Positions 50,410 to 59,979 of a stretch of DNA of 64,000 bases are shown piece after piece. The stretch is from Pseudoalteromonas sp. A25 (lineage in GTDB: Bacteria > Pseudomonadota > Gammaproteobacteria > Enterobacterales > Alteromonadaceae): NCBI RefSeq assembly GCF_009176705.1, contig NZ_AP021846.1:466001-530000 (forward strand), in the 5' to 3' direction. Each line of letters begins with the position of its first letter. Positions within the stretch are counted from its first letter, which is position 1. Under the pieces are notes generated by a model. It was not told where the DNA came from and searched no databases. It saw only the letters and a program-made list of their open reading frames with translations. Position numbers and translations under genes: made by a program.

Positions 50410-50999
50410 GCATTTGCCTGCAATTGCTTAGCCAGTATTTTTAAGGCTTGGCCACGATGACTGATTGCATTTTTTTCATCCTTTGACAGCTCGGCGCTCG
50501 TACAGTTGAGCTGTGGTACAAAAAAGATGGGGTCGTAGCCAAAACCTTCTCGACCTTGTTGCTGAGTAGTGATTTCCCCATCCCAGCTAGCTTGGCAAAT
50601 TAATGGCGTTGGGTCATCGGCGTGGCGCATATAAACGAGTACACACCAAAAGCGAGCTGTTCGCTGGGTTTGACCTTCAAGATCGTTAAGTAATTTGTCG
50701 ATATTGCTTTGATCAGTGGCATCATCGCCTGCGTATCGTGCAGAGTAAACACCAGGAGCACCATCTAAGGCATCTACTTCCAGTCCAGAATCATCAGCAA
50801 TGGCAGGCAAACCGCTAACTTTCGCCGCATGCCTTGCTTTGATAATGGCGTTTTCTACAAAGGTGGTGCCTGTTTCAGCCACATCAGGTACGTTAAACTG
50901 GCTCTGAGGTAACACTTCTATGTTGAGCTCGCTAAGCATACTGGCAAGCTCTTTTACTTTGCCCTGATTACCGGTTGCTAAGACAATTTGTTGGGTCAT
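50406..50999 (-). CDS. rdgB: XTP/dITP pyrophosphatase (RdgB/HAM1)
   Basis: This 197-residue protein has the family motifs [12 protein letters not shown] at the N-terminus, [24 protein letters not shown] near residue 68, [10 protein letters not shown] near 150 and SHRGQAL near 180. It hydrolyses deaminated purine triphosphates to keep them out of DNA. It lies 6 bp after the DUF4426 gene and overlaps hemW, within the yggS-to-hemW operon. Confidence 0.95.
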   Translation of the reverse strand: MTQQIVLATGNQGKVKELASMLSELNIEVLPQSQFNVPDVAETGTTFVENAIIKARHAAKVSGLPAIADDSGLEVDALDGAPGVYSARYAGDDATDQSNIDKLLNDLEGQTQRTARFWCVLVYMRHADDPTPLICQASWDGEITTQQQGREGFGYDPIFFVPQLNCTSAELSKDEKNAISHRGQALKILAKQLQANA

Positions 51000-51005
51000 A
51001 CTGCG

Positions 51006-51443
51006 TTAATCCACATAAAATTTTTGTTGAAACTTTAATACTTGCTGGTTATTGCCTTGTGCAATATTAATGGTGAAGCGGTAAGTTTCTTCGTTGTTAT
51101 AAGCAATTTGTGCCAGGTAATAAATGGCATCGCCATCAACAACTTCTTTAAATTCCAACTCTTGCTTATTACCAATTAAATTGCGCGCCTCACCCGATAA
51201 GATGGCTTTTTGTGCGGTTTTTTCAGTATTGTTTTTGAGTACTGAAATATTCACAACCGCCTTGTAATTGCTGCGTTCCAAATCGTATGCTTGCGCAATA
51301 GTCGGTTGAATGAAGGTCGATGGAAAAGCGATATAATGTACTTGCCATGGGCCTAAGTTTTTAAATTGAGCACCTTGTTCAGAGTTCGCGTGTGCGAAGG
51401 CACACACGAAGAGTAGCAGCGCAAATGATACGAGTTTTTTCAT
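51006..51443 (-). CDS. DUF4426 periplasmic protein
   Basis: This 145-residue protein has a signal peptide ending FAHA-NS near residue 20 and a single beta-sandwich-like domain (GPWQVHYIAFPSTFIQPTIAQAYDLERSNYKAVVNISV) typical of DUF4426. Function unknown. It sits between yggT and rdgB, its conserved place in Alteromonadales and Vibrionales. Confidence 0.85.
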   Translation of the reverse strand: MKKLVSFALLLFVCAFAHANSEQGAQFKNLGPWQVHYIAFPSTFIQPTIAQAYDLERSNYKAVVNISVLKNNTEKTAQKAILSGEARNLIGNKQELEFKEVVDGDAIYYLAQIAYNNEETYRFTINIAQGNNQQVLKFQQKFYVD

Positions 51444-51454
51444 AATTTATGCCT

Positions 51455-51988
51455 CTAGCTTAGTAAGTCCATCACCAGCAGTTGTAAAAATTGCATGCCG
51501 ATGAGCAATACCAAAATAGATAAATCTAAACCACCTAACGGCGGGATGATTTTGCGAATTGGTTTTAGCATGGGCTCTGTCAGTTGATCGAATACGGCTG
51601 CGATGGGGTTATAGCCTTGTGCAACCCAGCTTAAAATTGCTCTGATGATTAGGATCCAAAACACTAACGAGAATGCTTCTTTTAGTACGGTTATCGCCCC
51701 TTGGATCAGCGCGCTTAAAGGGTGCCATCCGCCATAAAAAAGCACCATTAATAATGATACTTTAGCAAAGCCTACAATGAACGCCAGCAATAAGGAGGCA
51801 AGATCAAGACCACCTGCACCCGGAATAATTTTTCGCAGTGGGTTTACCGCAAAAGAAGTCACTTTCACGACAGTTTGGCTTAATGGGTTGTAAAAGTCTG
51901 CTCGAACAAGCTGTAGCCAAAACCTTAACAATACAACCATTAAAAATAGATCAAACACGATCCCTATTAAAAAATGCATGGCGTTCAT
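51455..51988 (-). CDS. yggT: YggT family membrane protein
   Basis: This 177-residue protein contains two YggT repeats, each with a pair of membrane helices and the motif NPLRKIIPGAGGLDLASLL (near residue 49) or LKPIRKIIPPLGGLDLSILV (near 140). YggT proteins are linked to osmotic-stress tolerance and membrane organisation. It lies between proC and the DUF4426 gene with 10-11 bp gaps. Confidence 0.92.
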   Translation of the reverse strand: MNAMHFLIGIVFDLFLMVVLLRFWLQLVRADFYNPLSQTVVKVTSFAVNPLRKIIPGAGGLDLASLLLAFIVGFAKVSLLMVLFYGGWHPLSALIQGAITVLKEAFSLVFWILIIRAILSWVAQGYNPIAAVFDQLTEPMLKPIRKIIPPLGGLDLSILVLLIGMQFLQLLVMDLLS

Positions 51989-51998
51989 ATATTAACCT

Positions 51999-52820
51999 TT
52001 AAAGTTCTTTTTCCATTTCTTCAGCACGGGCAATACAAGCGTCCATTGCACCGGCTACCGTAGAGTGTAAATTTTGTGATTTTAGATGCTCCACCGCTGC
52101 ATGGGTGGTGCCCCCTTTAGAAGTTACGTTTGCACGCAACTGAGCAATGCTAATATCGCTTTGCGATACGGCCATTTCGGCAGCCCCTAGAGCCGTTTGT
52201 TGAACTAGTTGGCGAGCTTGCTCATCACTAAAGCCAAGCGCTTTAGCCTTCTCTTCGATGGCTTCCATAAACAAAAAGAAATAAGCAGGAGACGAGCCGG
52301 TAACCGCAATTACATCATTAATTTGTGACTCTTGCTCAACCCATGTAGCGATACCAGTAGCAGAGAACACTTGCGAAACATATTCACGTTCTTCAGCGCT
52401 GATATCTTCGCCATATAAGCCACACACGCCTCTGCCTAACAAGCAAGGGGTGTTTGGCATACAGCGTACCATTTTTACTTTTTGAGCTAGCATTGCTCTG
52501 AGTCGTGCAACGGTAATACCCGCTGCTACTGAAATAAATAATTTGTCACTGAAATCTACACCTGAGTCGATGAAGCTTTGGCATAGCTCGGCCATCATTT
52601 GCGGCTTAACTGAGAGCACGATGACATCTGCATCACGCAGAGCTTGTGTGTTATCAGAAGTTGTTTGTACGTGGAAGTCGGCAGCCACTTTTGCAAGTTT
52701 GTCTTGGTTGCGGTTGGTAGCAATAATGCTTTGTGGTGCAAAGCCATTTTTAATCATGCCGCCGATGATTGCATAGCTCATGTTACCAGTGCCGATGAAT
52801 GCAATTGTTTTATTAGACAT
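51999..52820 (-). CDS. proC: Pyrroline-5-carboxylate reductase
   Basis: This 273-residue protein begins IAFIGTGNMSYAIIGGMIKNG (Rossmann motif) and contains VRCMPNTPCLLGRGVCGL near residue 119 and the signature region VTSKGGTTHAAVEHL near 230. It catalyses the last step of proline synthesis with NAD(P)H. It follows yggS by 14 bp, the common proteobacterial order. Confidence 0.96.
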   Translation of the reverse strand: MSNKTIAFIGTGNMSYAIIGGMIKNGFAPQSIIATNRNQDKLAKVAADFHVQTTSDNTQALRDADVIVLSVKPQMMAELCQSFIDSGVDFSDKLFISVAAGITVARLRAMLAQKVKMVRCMPNTPCLLGRGVCGLYGEDISAEEREYVSQVFSATGIATWVEQESQINDVIAVTGSSPAYFFLFMEAIEEKAKALGFSDEQARQLVQQTALGAAEMAVSQSDISIAQLRANVTSKGGTTHAAVEHLKSQNLHSTVAGAMDACIARAEEMEKEL

Positions 52821-52834
52821 AGCGCGTACTTACC

Positions 52835-53530
52835 TTATTTTCTTGAGCCAAAAATATCAGTGCCAATGCGTACCATGGTGGCGCCCGCTGTAATCGCAGG
52901 CTCTAAATCACCACTCATACCCATCGACAATGTATCTAGCTGAGGATATTGGTCCTTTAGTCTATCAAAGCAAGACTTCATTTGCTGGAAATATTGCAAT
53001 TGTTTATTTGTATCATCAGTTTGCTCGGTGATAGTCATAAGCCCCCTAAGGTTAAGTTGACGGCTGTTGTGAATAAACTCAGCCAGCTCATCAAGCTCCT
53101 CTAACTGGCAGCCTGACTTATTCTCATCGGCACTGATATTAACTTGGATAAGTACGTTTAGCGGCATTAAATTGTTTGGTCGTTGTTCATTTAAGCGTCT
53201 TGCTATTTTCAGTCGCTCAACACTTTGTACCCAGTCAAAGTGCTCAGCTACTAGGCGTGATTTATTTGATTGAATAGGACCAATAAAATGCCACTCTATG
53301 TCCTTTTTTTCTTTTAAGTGTAAAATTTTATCAACCGCCTCTTGCACATATGATTCGCCAAACTGACGCTGTCCGTGTGCGTAAGCTTGTTCAATAAGTT
53401 CAACAGGTTTCGTCTTAGAAACTGCTAGAATAGTAACTGGTTGATCATTTGGGTGGTCATATTGGCGCTGTTGGGCGGCTTTTTTTACGCGGTCGTAGGC
53501 CAACTTAAGTCGTTCTGCTATTGTAACCAT
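52835..53530 (-). CDS. yggS: YggS/PLPHP, pyridoxal-phosphate homeostasis protein
   Basis: This 231-residue single-domain alanine-racemase-like barrel carries the PLP Lys in LAVSKTKPVELI near residue 36, FGESYVQEA near 57, WHFIGPIQSNK near 80 and the C-terminal phosphate-binding MGMSGDLEPAITAGATMVRIG near 204. It buffers PLP and affects amino-acid pools. It is the first gene of the leftward operon and is divergent from pilT, with only 30 bp between the start codons. Confidence 0.95.
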   Translation of the reverse strand: MVTIAERLKLAYDRVKKAAQQRQYDHPNDQPVTILAVSKTKPVELIEQAYAHGQRQFGESYVQEAVDKILHLKEKKDIEWHFIGPIQSNKSRLVAEHFDWVQSVERLKIARRLNEQRPNNLMPLNVLIQVNISADENKSGCQLEELDELAEFIHNSRQLNLRGLMTITEQTDDTNKQLQYFQQMKSCFDRLKDQYPQLDTLSMGMSGDLEPAITAGATMVRIGTDIFGSRK

Positions 53531-53560
53531 ATTATTATTACGCTCGTAGTGGAGTCATAC

Positions 53561-54604
53561 ATGGATATTACTGAGTTATTGGCTTTTAGTGTGCAACACC
53601 AAGCCTCCGATTTACATTTATCGTCTGGCGTATCGCCAATGATACGCGTTGATGGCGATGTGCGCCGCGTTAATATTCCTGCGCTTGAAGCTAAGGATGT
53701 TAACAGTCTTGTATACGATATCATGAATGATAACCAGCGCAGAGACTATGAGCAAAATCTTGAAGTGGATTTTTCCTTTGAAGTCCCTAATTTGGCGCGA
53801 TTTCGTGTTAATGCCTTTAATACTAACCGTGGCCCTGCTGCGGTGTTTCGAACTATCCCATCATCGGTATTGAGTTTGGACGACCTAGGCGCACCCGATA
53901 TTTTTCGCAAAATAGCAGAGTATAGAAAAGGTTTAGTGTTGGTTACAGGCCCTACGGGCTCTGGTAAGTCGACTACTTTGGCCGCTTTGGTTGATCATAT
54001 CAATGCAACACAACATTACCATATACTGACCATTGAAGATCCCATCGAGTTTGTCCACAAAAATCAGAAAAGTTTAATAAACCAAAGAGAAGTACATAGA
54101 GACACTCATAGCTTTAATGCAGCGCTTAGAAGTGCCTTACGTGAAGACCCCGATGTTATTTTGGTCGGGGAATTGCGAGATTTGGAAACCATCCGTCTAG
54201 CCATGACCGCTGCTGAAACGGGTCATTTGGTATTTGGCACGCTACACACCACATCGGCACCCAAAACGATAGACCGTATTATTGATGTTTTTCCTGGTGA
54301 AGAGAAAGACATGGTTCGTTCAATGCTTTCGGAGTCGTTACAAGCGGTTATCTCGCAAACATTAGTTAGAAAAGTCAGCGGTGGTCGGATTGCTGCGCAT
54401 GAAATTATGCTAGGGACCCCAGCGATACGAAACCTGATCCGAGAGGATAAAATCCCGCAAATGTACTCAACAATTCAAACGGGTGCGATCCATGGTATGC
54501 AAACGATGGAGCAATGTTTAAGTAACCTTGTCAATAGAGGGGTTATATCTCAGCAGGATATTCCCGGTAAGGGACACGATGAACAAAACCAGAGGAACTT
54601 TTAA
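53561..54604 (+). CDS. pilT: Type IV pilus retraction ATPase PilT
   Basis: From ATG 53561 (MDITELLAFSVQHQASDLHLSSG) the protein is 347 residues; an earlier start at 53441 would run into yggS. It has Walker A GPTGSGKSTT near residue 130, the Asp box and Walker B VILVGELRDLETIRLAM near 197, the His box TGHLVFGTLHT near 222 and the AIRNLIRE retraction motif near 287. PilT hexamers at the pilus base drive retraction, hence twitching and DNA uptake. pilU follows after 12 bp. Confidence 0.96.
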   Translation: MDITELLAFSVQHQASDLHLSSGVSPMIRVDGDVRRVNIPALEAKDVNSLVYDIMNDNQRRDYEQNLEVDFSFEVPNLARFRVNAFNTNRGPAAVFRTIPSSVLSLDDLGAPDIFRKIAEYRKGLVLVTGPTGSGKSTTLAALVDHINATQHYHILTIEDPIEFVHKNQKSLINQREVHRDTHSFNAALRSALREDPDVILVGELRDLETIRLAMTAAETGHLVFGTLHTTSAPKTIDRIIDVFPGEEKDMVRSMLSESLQAVISQTLVRKVSGGRIAAHEIMLGTPAIRNLIREDKIPQMYSTIQTGAIHGMQTMEQCLSNLVNRGVISQQDIPGKGHDEQNQRNF

Positions 54605-54616
54605 GGGGCATTATGG

Positions 54617-55732
54617 ATGTTAGATAAATACTTGCAATTGATGGTCGATAAACACGCCTCTGATCTTTTTGTATCTGCAGGGCTGCCTATTAGTGTGAAA
54701 GTAGACGGTGAGCTACGCCCTATGGAAGATGGGCCGATAGATGCCGCTAAATCGCTCGAGTTAGTTGAGTCGATTATGACGGATAAGCAAAAGACACAAT
54801 TTCACGAGCATAAAGAATGTAACTTTGCGATAGTAACAGCATTGGGGCGTTTTAGAGTTTCGGCTTTTTGGCAAAGAGATTGTGCGGGGATGGTGATCCG
54901 CCGCATCATAACTGAAATTCCAGATGTTAAAGACTTAGGCTTACCTTCGGTATTAACCGATGTGATAATGTCAAAAAGAGGTTTAGTGTTATTTGTTGGT
55001 GGCACAGGCACGGGTAAATCGACATCTTTGGCGGCTTTGCTTGGTTATCGCAATCGCAATCAACGCGGGCATATTCTGACGATTGAAGATCCGATTGAAT
55101 TTGTTCATGAGCATAAGAAAAGCATTATTACTCAACGTGAGGTTGGCTTAGACACTGAAACATTTGAAGCAGCATTGAAAAGCTCTTTGCGCCAAGCGCC
55201 GGATGTTATTTTGATTGGAGAAATTCGTTCTCAAGAAACCATGGAATATGCGTTGAGTTTTGCTGAAACAGGACACTTATGCGTGGCAACCTTACATGCC
55301 AACAATGCAAACCAAGCTATTGACCGCATAATGCATTTAGTACCCAAAGAGAAGCACGACAAGTTAAAATATGATTTGGCGCTTAATTTGCGTGCCATTG
55401 TGGCCCAGCAGCTCATCCCGTCGTCAAAAGGCGAGGGGCGAGAAGCTGCTATTGAAATTTTACTCAATACCCCATTGGTTGCAGAGCTAATTAAAAAAGG
55501 GGATGTTGGCTCTATCAAAGAGGCGATGGCAAAATCAAAAGAAATGGGTATGCAAACGTTTGATCAGGCGCTGTTCGAACTGTACAAGCAACAACGTATT
55601 AATTATGCCGATGCGCTGCACCATGCTGACTCTCCAAATGACTTGAGGTTGATGATTAAGCTGCAAAATAATGAACAGCAAGGGGCAGGATTTTTGCAAG
55701 GGGTTACGGTTGATGGGCTCGATAAGCAGTAA
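54617..55732 (+). CDS. pilU: PilT-like retraction ATPase PilU
   Basis: This 371-residue GspE/PilT-family ATPase has Walker A GGTGTGKSTS near residue 134 and Walker B DVILIGEIRSQETMEYAL near 198. It carries the longer C-terminus usual for PilU and lacks the AIRNLIRE motif (here ETPLVAEL-like: NTPLVAELIKKG). PilU supports PilT-dependent retraction under load. The ATG at 54613 is out of frame; 54617 is correct. Its 3' end overlaps the next gene by 20 bp. Confidence 0.94.
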   Translation: MLDKYLQLMVDKHASDLFVSAGLPISVKVDGELRPMEDGPIDAAKSLELVESIMTDKQKTQFHEHKECNFAIVTALGRFRVSAFWQRDCAGMVIRRIITEIPDVKDLGLPSVLTDVIMSKRGLVLFVGGTGTGKSTSLAALLGYRNRNQRGHILTIEDPIEFVHEHKKSIITQREVGLDTETFEAALKSSLRQAPDVILIGEIRSQETMEYALSFAETGHLCVATLHANNANQAIDRIMHLVPKEKHDKLKYDLALNLRAIVAQQLIPSSKGEGREAAIEILLNTPLVAELIKKGDVGSIKEAMAKSKEMGMQTFDQALFELYKQQRINYADALHHADSPNDLRLMIKLQNNEQQGAGFLQGVTVDGLDKQ

Positions 55733-56591
55733 GCTGTGTCGAGTACTTTTGCTTAGTGCGTGCTTTGGGTCATCAAGCAGTCTTGTAGCAAAAGACACTG
55801 TTCAAATGTATATACGAGATGATGTATTTGCAGACTATCAGCGTTTTGTAAATGGTCGGGCGGTACAAGATATTGATAATTTCAGCGGTGACTATATTCG
55901 CCGTGATGTCGTAGATATGATTTTGGTGCAAAAAGCATTGCTATTAGGGGGGTTTGATAAGCCTTTTGATTATCAAGTTGGTAACGTGAACTTTAGAAAC
56001 ACGAAACTACTTGAGCAAGGCAAGCTGCTTTTGAGTTTTGATAGTTATTGGTTAGCTGATGCCCGGCCACTAGAAGCGCATATTTTTATTAGTGATGCAG
56101 TTATTCGTCAGGGGGAATATTACGCCGGGCTATATTACTCACCCAATAACACAAAGGTTAGTTCCTTATCGAGTTATGAACAGTTACAAAAGCTAAGTGC
56201 CGTTAGTACACCTCGGTGGCGAACTGACTGGAATACACTTCAGCAACTGCCTCTTAAACGTCATGTTATAGAGCATGAGTGGATAGCTCAAGCACGTATG
56301 GTTAGTATGCGATGGGTTGACTTTATGCTGATGCCGCTCATGCCAGACAAGGGGAATGAGTACAAACTTGAAGGGATCCACCTCGTTGCTCACCCCAAAT
56401 GGGTAGTGCTACTTGATGGAAGTCGTCACTTTGTTGTATCTAAGCATCATCCAGATGGGGAGCGAGCCTTTGCTGCTTTGCAAAAAGGCCTGGCCAAATT
56501 GAGGGAAAGTGGGCAAATCAAGCTAGCATATCAACAGGCTGGGTTTGTACCAGACTGGTCGAGTATGCAGTTGCTTGCGCCCACTCAGTAA
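55713..56591 (+). CDS. Exported protein of unknown function downstream of pilU
   Basis: From ATG 55713 (AGGGG upstream) the 292-residue protein starts inside pilU and has a signal peptide (SKLCRVLLLSACFGSSSSLVAKD). The mature part resembles periplasmic binding-protein-like folds: VQMYIRDDVFADYQRF, SFDSYWLADARPLEAHIFISDAVIRQGEYYAGLYYSPNN and a C-terminal helix AFAALQKGLAKLRESGQIKLAYQQAGF typical of solute-binding-protein ends. No ligand motif is visible. It is followed by the convergent ruvX gene with 1 bp between. Confidence 0.7.
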   Translation: MGSISSKLCRVLLLSACFGSSSSLVAKDTVQMYIRDDVFADYQRFVNGRAVQDIDNFSGDYIRRDVVDMILVQKALLLGGFDKPFDYQVGNVNFRNTKLLEQGKLLLSFDSYWLADARPLEAHIFISDAVIRQGEYYAGLYYSPNNTKVSSLSSYEQLQKLSAVSTPRWRTDWNTLQQLPLKRHVIEHEWIAQARMVSMRWVDFMLMPLMPDKGNEYKLEGIHLVAHPKWVVLLDGSRHFVVSKHHPDGERAFAALQKGLAKLRESGQIKLAYQQAGFVPDWSSMQLLAPTQ

Positions 56592-56592
56592 T

Positions 56593-57039
56593 TTATTGCC
56601 ACAAATGCTCAAAGTAGCTTTCGAGAATGATCACCGCTGACATGCTGTCGACATTACCCTTACCAAGGTTGCGATAGCCCCCTTGTTCGAACAACCTCGC
56701 TTTTGCATCAGCTGTAGTTAAGCGTTCATCTTGAGTTTCAACCGGTAACCGATAATTGTTATGTAAGCGGTTTGCAAACTTTTTGGCGGCAAATGTCACA
56801 TGCTGATTAGTGCCATCCATATTTAGAGGCAAACCAACAACGAGTAGATCGGGCTGCCATTGCTCAATATGAATGGCAATATCAGACCAATTTGGAATGC
56901 CATCTTTGGCTTTGATGGCCCCTAAGCTGGTGGCAGTTCCGGTCAGTTCCTGTCCTACTGCAATACCAATGCTTTTGGTGCCAAAGTCAAAGCCCATTAC
57001 CGTTCGCTCGCCAAGGCGAGCTCGTTCTTTTTTTGTCAT
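56593..57039 (-). CDS. ruvX: RuvX/YqgF Holliday-junction-resolvase-like nuclease
   Basis: This 148-residue RNase H-fold protein has the N-terminal [20 protein letters not shown] with its catalytic Asp and the C-terminal [15 protein letters not shown] near residue 103 and [13 protein letters not shown] near 130. The E. coli homologue acts in 16S rRNA 5'-end maturation. It follows yqgE by 8 bp, its usual partner. Confidence 0.95.
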   Translation of the reverse strand: MTKKERARLGERTVMGFDFGTKSIGIAVGQELTGTATSLGAIKAKDGIPNWSDIAIHIEQWQPDLLVVGLPLNMDGTNQHVTFAAKKFANRLHNNYRLPVETQDERLTTADAKARLFEQGGYRNLGKGNVDSMSAVIILESYFEHLWQ

Positions 57040-57047
57040 AACGTCTT

Positions 57048-57605
57048 TTATGCGTGTCCAGCCTGAGAGCTCAACTGAGCCGCGTCGATACCGAGCATCT
57101 GTACGGCTTTTTCCCAGCGTTGTTCAGGCGGCGTGTTAAATATAATTGCAGGGTCAGCTTCGATGACCAGCCAAGAGTTTTCTAACAATTCTTTTTCTAA
57201 TTGACCACGCTCCCATCCTGCGTAGCCTAAAGTGATCAGAAAAGCATCAGGGCGAGCATTGGAAGTTAAGGATGCTAGTACATCTTTGGAAGTAGTGATC
57301 ATAATATCAGAACTAAGTTCTTGGCTTGATGAATAACCTGGCTTTGGTGTATGTAAAACAAACCCTCTGTCAGTATGGACTGGGCCACCAGCAAAGACAT
57401 GTTCGGCAGCTGCTGAAGTGCTTTTGTCGTTGTCGATCTCTATTTTATCTAAGAGCTCCCCAACCGTAACATCTATAGGGTGATTTACGACCAACCCCAT
57501 AGCGCCATCTTCGTTGTGTTCACAGATGTAAGTCACGGTGTGCTTGAAAAATGGGTCTTGCAAGCTGGGCATAGCAACTAAAAAATGGTTTTCTAATGAT
57601 TGCAT
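57048..57605 (-). CDS. yqgE: YqgE/AlgH family protein
   Basis: This 185-residue protein carries the family phrases [35 protein letters not shown] near the start, [16 protein letters not shown] near 70 and [21 protein letters not shown] near 130. Function is unclear; AlgH affects alginate production in Pseudomonas. It lies between gshB and ruvX in conserved order. Confidence 0.94.
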   Translation of the reverse strand: MQSLENHFLVAMPSLQDPFFKHTVTYICEHNEDGAMGLVVNHPIDVTVGELLDKIEIDNDKSTSAAAEHVFAGGPVHTDRGFVLHTPKPGYSSSQELSSDIMITTSKDVLASLTSNARPDAFLITLGYAGWERGQLEKELLENSWLVIEADPAIIFNTPPEQRWEKAVQMLGIDAAQLSSQAGHA

Positions 57606-57627
57606 AGTGATTGGCCCTGAATTTGTT

Positions 57628-58584
57628 TTACTTAGTATGGGCGAGTTTTACTTCTATCGCATCATAAAACATGTCCATAATTGAAATATCGTACGCGTTT
57701 TCTATTTCTTTAACACAAGTAGGAGCGGTGACATTTATTTCAGTGAGTTTGTTACCGATAATATCAAGTCCAACAAACAGTAAGCCTTTCTCTTTTAAAG
57801 TGGGGGCAACGGCCTGAGCGATCCGAAGGTCATCTTCGCTAATTGGGCGTGCTTCTCCACGACCTCCAGCAGCTAGATTACCTCGCGTTTCACCGCCTTG
57901 AGGTATGCGCGCTAGGCAGTATGGAACAACTTCACCATCTACGACTAAAACGCGTTTATCACCTTGTTTTATTTCAGGGATATATTGTTGTGCCATAGCA
58001 AAGCGTTGGCCATGCTCTGTCAGTGTTTCACAGATCACACCAATGTTTGGGTCATCTTGTTTGACCCTAAAAATAGATGCGCCACCCATACCATCAAGGG
58101 GTTTTAGGATGATGTCTTGATGTTTGGCTAAAAACTCTCGAATGTGTGTTTGTGAGCGAGTCACTAAGGTGTCTGGCGTATGTTCACTAAACCACGCGGT
58201 AAATAGCTTCTCATTGGCATCTCTTAGACTTTGCGGCTTGTTTACTACTAAGCTGCCAGCTTGTTCAGCGCGCTCTAATATATAGGTTGCGTAAATGTAT
58301 TCAGTATCAAAGGGGGGATCTTTGCGCATTAAGATGACATCTAAATCAGATAAATCGATGGATTGCTTCTGTTCTAATTCATACCAATGGTTTGTGTCAT
58401 CAAAAACTTTAGCTTTTGCTGCTGTTGCCTTGGCGTTACCTTGATATAAAAAGAGGTCGCCCATTTCCATGTAATATAATTCATAGCCGCGTTTTTGAGC
58501 GGCCATCATCATTGCAAACCCAGTGTCTTTTTTTATGTTGAACCCACTAATTGGATCGCTAATGATCCCTAATTTTATAGCCAT
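57628..58584 (-). CDS. gshB: Glutathione synthetase
   Basis: This 318-residue ATP-grasp ligase begins LGIISDPISGFNIKKDTGFAMMMAAQKRGYELYYMEMGDL and contains MRKDPPFDTEYIYATYILERAEQAG near residue 85, KPLDGMGGASIFRV near 158 and NVTAPTCVKEIE near 288. It joins gamma-glutamylcysteine and glycine. It follows rsmE by 50 bp on the same strand. Confidence 0.96.
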   Translation of the reverse strand: MAIKLGIISDPISGFNIKKDTGFAMMMAAQKRGYELYYMEMGDLFLYQGNAKATAAKAKVFDDTNHWYELEQKQSIDLSDLDVILMRKDPPFDTEYIYATYILERAEQAGSLVVNKPQSLRDANEKLFTAWFSEHTPDTLVTRSQTHIREFLAKHQDIILKPLDGMGGASIFRVKQDDPNIGVICETLTEHGQRFAMAQQYIPEIKQGDKRVLVVDGEVVPYCLARIPQGGETRGNLAAGGRGEARPISEDDLRIAQAVAPTLKEKGLLFVGLDIIGNKLTEINVTAPTCVKEIENAYDISIMDMFYDAIEVKLAHTK

Positions 58585-58634
58585 GCATCACCTTTATACT
58601 GTTTTTATTTACTATGGGGGCCGCGCTTTAGAAA

Positions 58635-59369
58635 TTAAAGAGCTAAATCGCCAAACTGTAGCTGTAAAGCACTCAATACAGTTAATGCGGCTGTTTCAGT
58701 CCTTAAAACACGAGGGCCTAAACGCACATCAATAAACCCTTGCTCGCTGGTGGCTTGTATTTCTTCGTCGGTAAACCCGCCTTCAGGCCCAACAATAAAG
58801 CGCACACCTTTACTGGGCGTTGGTAAAGTTTTAATACTGTGCTCTGCACGAGGGTGTAAGGTTAATTTCAACTCGTCTGAAGGCTGTGTAAGCCAAGCCG
58901 TTATGTCAACAGGTGGGTGTATGACGGTAATGGTATTGCGACCCGACTGCTCTGCCGCAGCAATGGCTATTTTCTGCCACTGGGCATGTTTTTTAGCGAG
59001 TCGCTCGCCTGACAGTTTTACACCACAACGAGTGGTGAATAATGGGGTGATCTCGCTGATACCAAGCTCGACAGATTTTTGAATGGTAAAGTCCATCTTA
59101 TCACCTCGAGATATACCTTGCCCAAGATGGATCTTTAGAGGTGACTCACAGTCATTATCAACAAACTCAACCGGTTGAACGATCACTTTTTTTTTCGATA
59201 CGTCTGTGAGTTCACATAAGTACTCGCCACCTTGACCATTGAACAATGAGACTTTATCACCTACTTGCATTCTTAATACGCGGGCAATATGGCCAGCTGC
59301 ATTATCATCTAAGGAAATTTGACTATGTAAAGACAGCGCTGAAGGTTGATAAATATGGGGTATACGCAT
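58635..59369 (-). CDS. rsmE: 16S rRNA m3U1498 methyltransferase RsmE
   Basis: From the Met at 59369 the protein starts MRIPHIYQP, the usual RsmE opening, and has 244 residues. A start at 59417 would add 16 residues. SPOUT-class motifs are visible: GDKMDFTIQKSVELGISEITPLFTTRC near residue 86, IAAAEQSGRNTI near 125, RFIVGPEGGFTDEE near 193 and LGPRVLRTETA near 216. It methylates U1498 in helix 44 of 16S rRNA. Confidence 0.95.
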   Translation of the reverse strand: MRIPHIYQPSALSLHSQISLDDNAAGHIARVLRMQVGDKVSLFNGQGGEYLCELTDVSKKKVIVQPVEFVDNDCESPLKIHLGQGISRGDKMDFTIQKSVELGISEITPLFTTRCGVKLSGERLAKKHAQWQKIAIAAAEQSGRNTITVIHPPVDITAWLTQPSDELKLTLHPRAEHSIKTLPTPSKGVRFIVGPEGGFTDEEIQATSEQGFIDVRLGPRVLRTETAALTVLSALQLQFGDLAL

Positions 59370-59474
59370 AATGGGCCTATTAGAGAGTAGCAATGTTGCA
59401 ATAGTAAAGTTTTGCATACCAAGCGTCTAGTTTCTAATTGGTGATAAGCGCTCGTTGTCGCTGTTTTGTGCTTA

Positions 59475-59948
59475 TTATGAATCTTGTTTGCAAAGTAGTG
59501 CTTCGATGTCTTCTCCGATTGCAGATAAATTACTGTTACAAGACAGGTGATTGTTATTAGCTTGGTCGGTTACTTTTTTGTACTCAAAGGCACCATCTTT
59601 TGTTTGTTCAAGCAAGTAGCGTACAGGGTGAAGAGAATTAAAAATGAATTGCTGTTCTTTACTAGCAAGAAAGTAATCAACGTTTGGAATGAGCACACCG
59701 CTGATTTGGTGATGCTCATTAAGGTAAGTAGCAAGCTCAGAAACGCTTATCTCGTTTGCAAAATCACAATAGCAGTAGTCTTTTATTAAATTATCAAACA
59801 TCATCTTCAGTAGGTGACGCGTGTTATCTCCAGCCGCAATGATCTGGCTCTCGTTATTGGGAGAGTGCTTCAACAAATATTCAGCATACTCTCTACTGAA
59901 CTCTTTGTTGCTGTCGACTAACAGAAAATTATCAAGCTTGAGAGACAT
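59475..59948 (-). CDS. Hypothetical cytosolic protein (157 aa)
   Basis: From the Met at 59948 (GAGGTG ribosome site) the 157-residue protein starts MSLKLDNFLLVDSNKEFSREYAEYLL, resembling the first strand and helix of a receiver-type fold, though the later receiver residues (the phospho-Asp and Lys) are not evident. A longer reading from 60032 would overlap the DUF350 gene and lacks a ribosome site. Function unknown. Confidence 0.6.
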   Translation of the reverse strand: MSLKLDNFLLVDSNKEFSREYAEYLLKHSPNNESQIIAAGDNTRHLLKMMFDNLIKDYCYCDFANEISVSELATYLNEHHQISGVLIPNVDYFLASKEQQFIFNSLHPVRYLLEQTKDGAFEYKKVTDQANNNHLSCNSNLSAIGEDIEALLCKQDS

Positions 59949-59979
59949 GGCTTCACCTCGTGTAGCTCTTATCTGAGAG

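Noticed and set aside
53441..53560. N-terminal extension of PilT
   Set aside because: The extended start overlaps the yggS coding region; the canonical PilT opening MDITELLAFSVQ begins at 53561.
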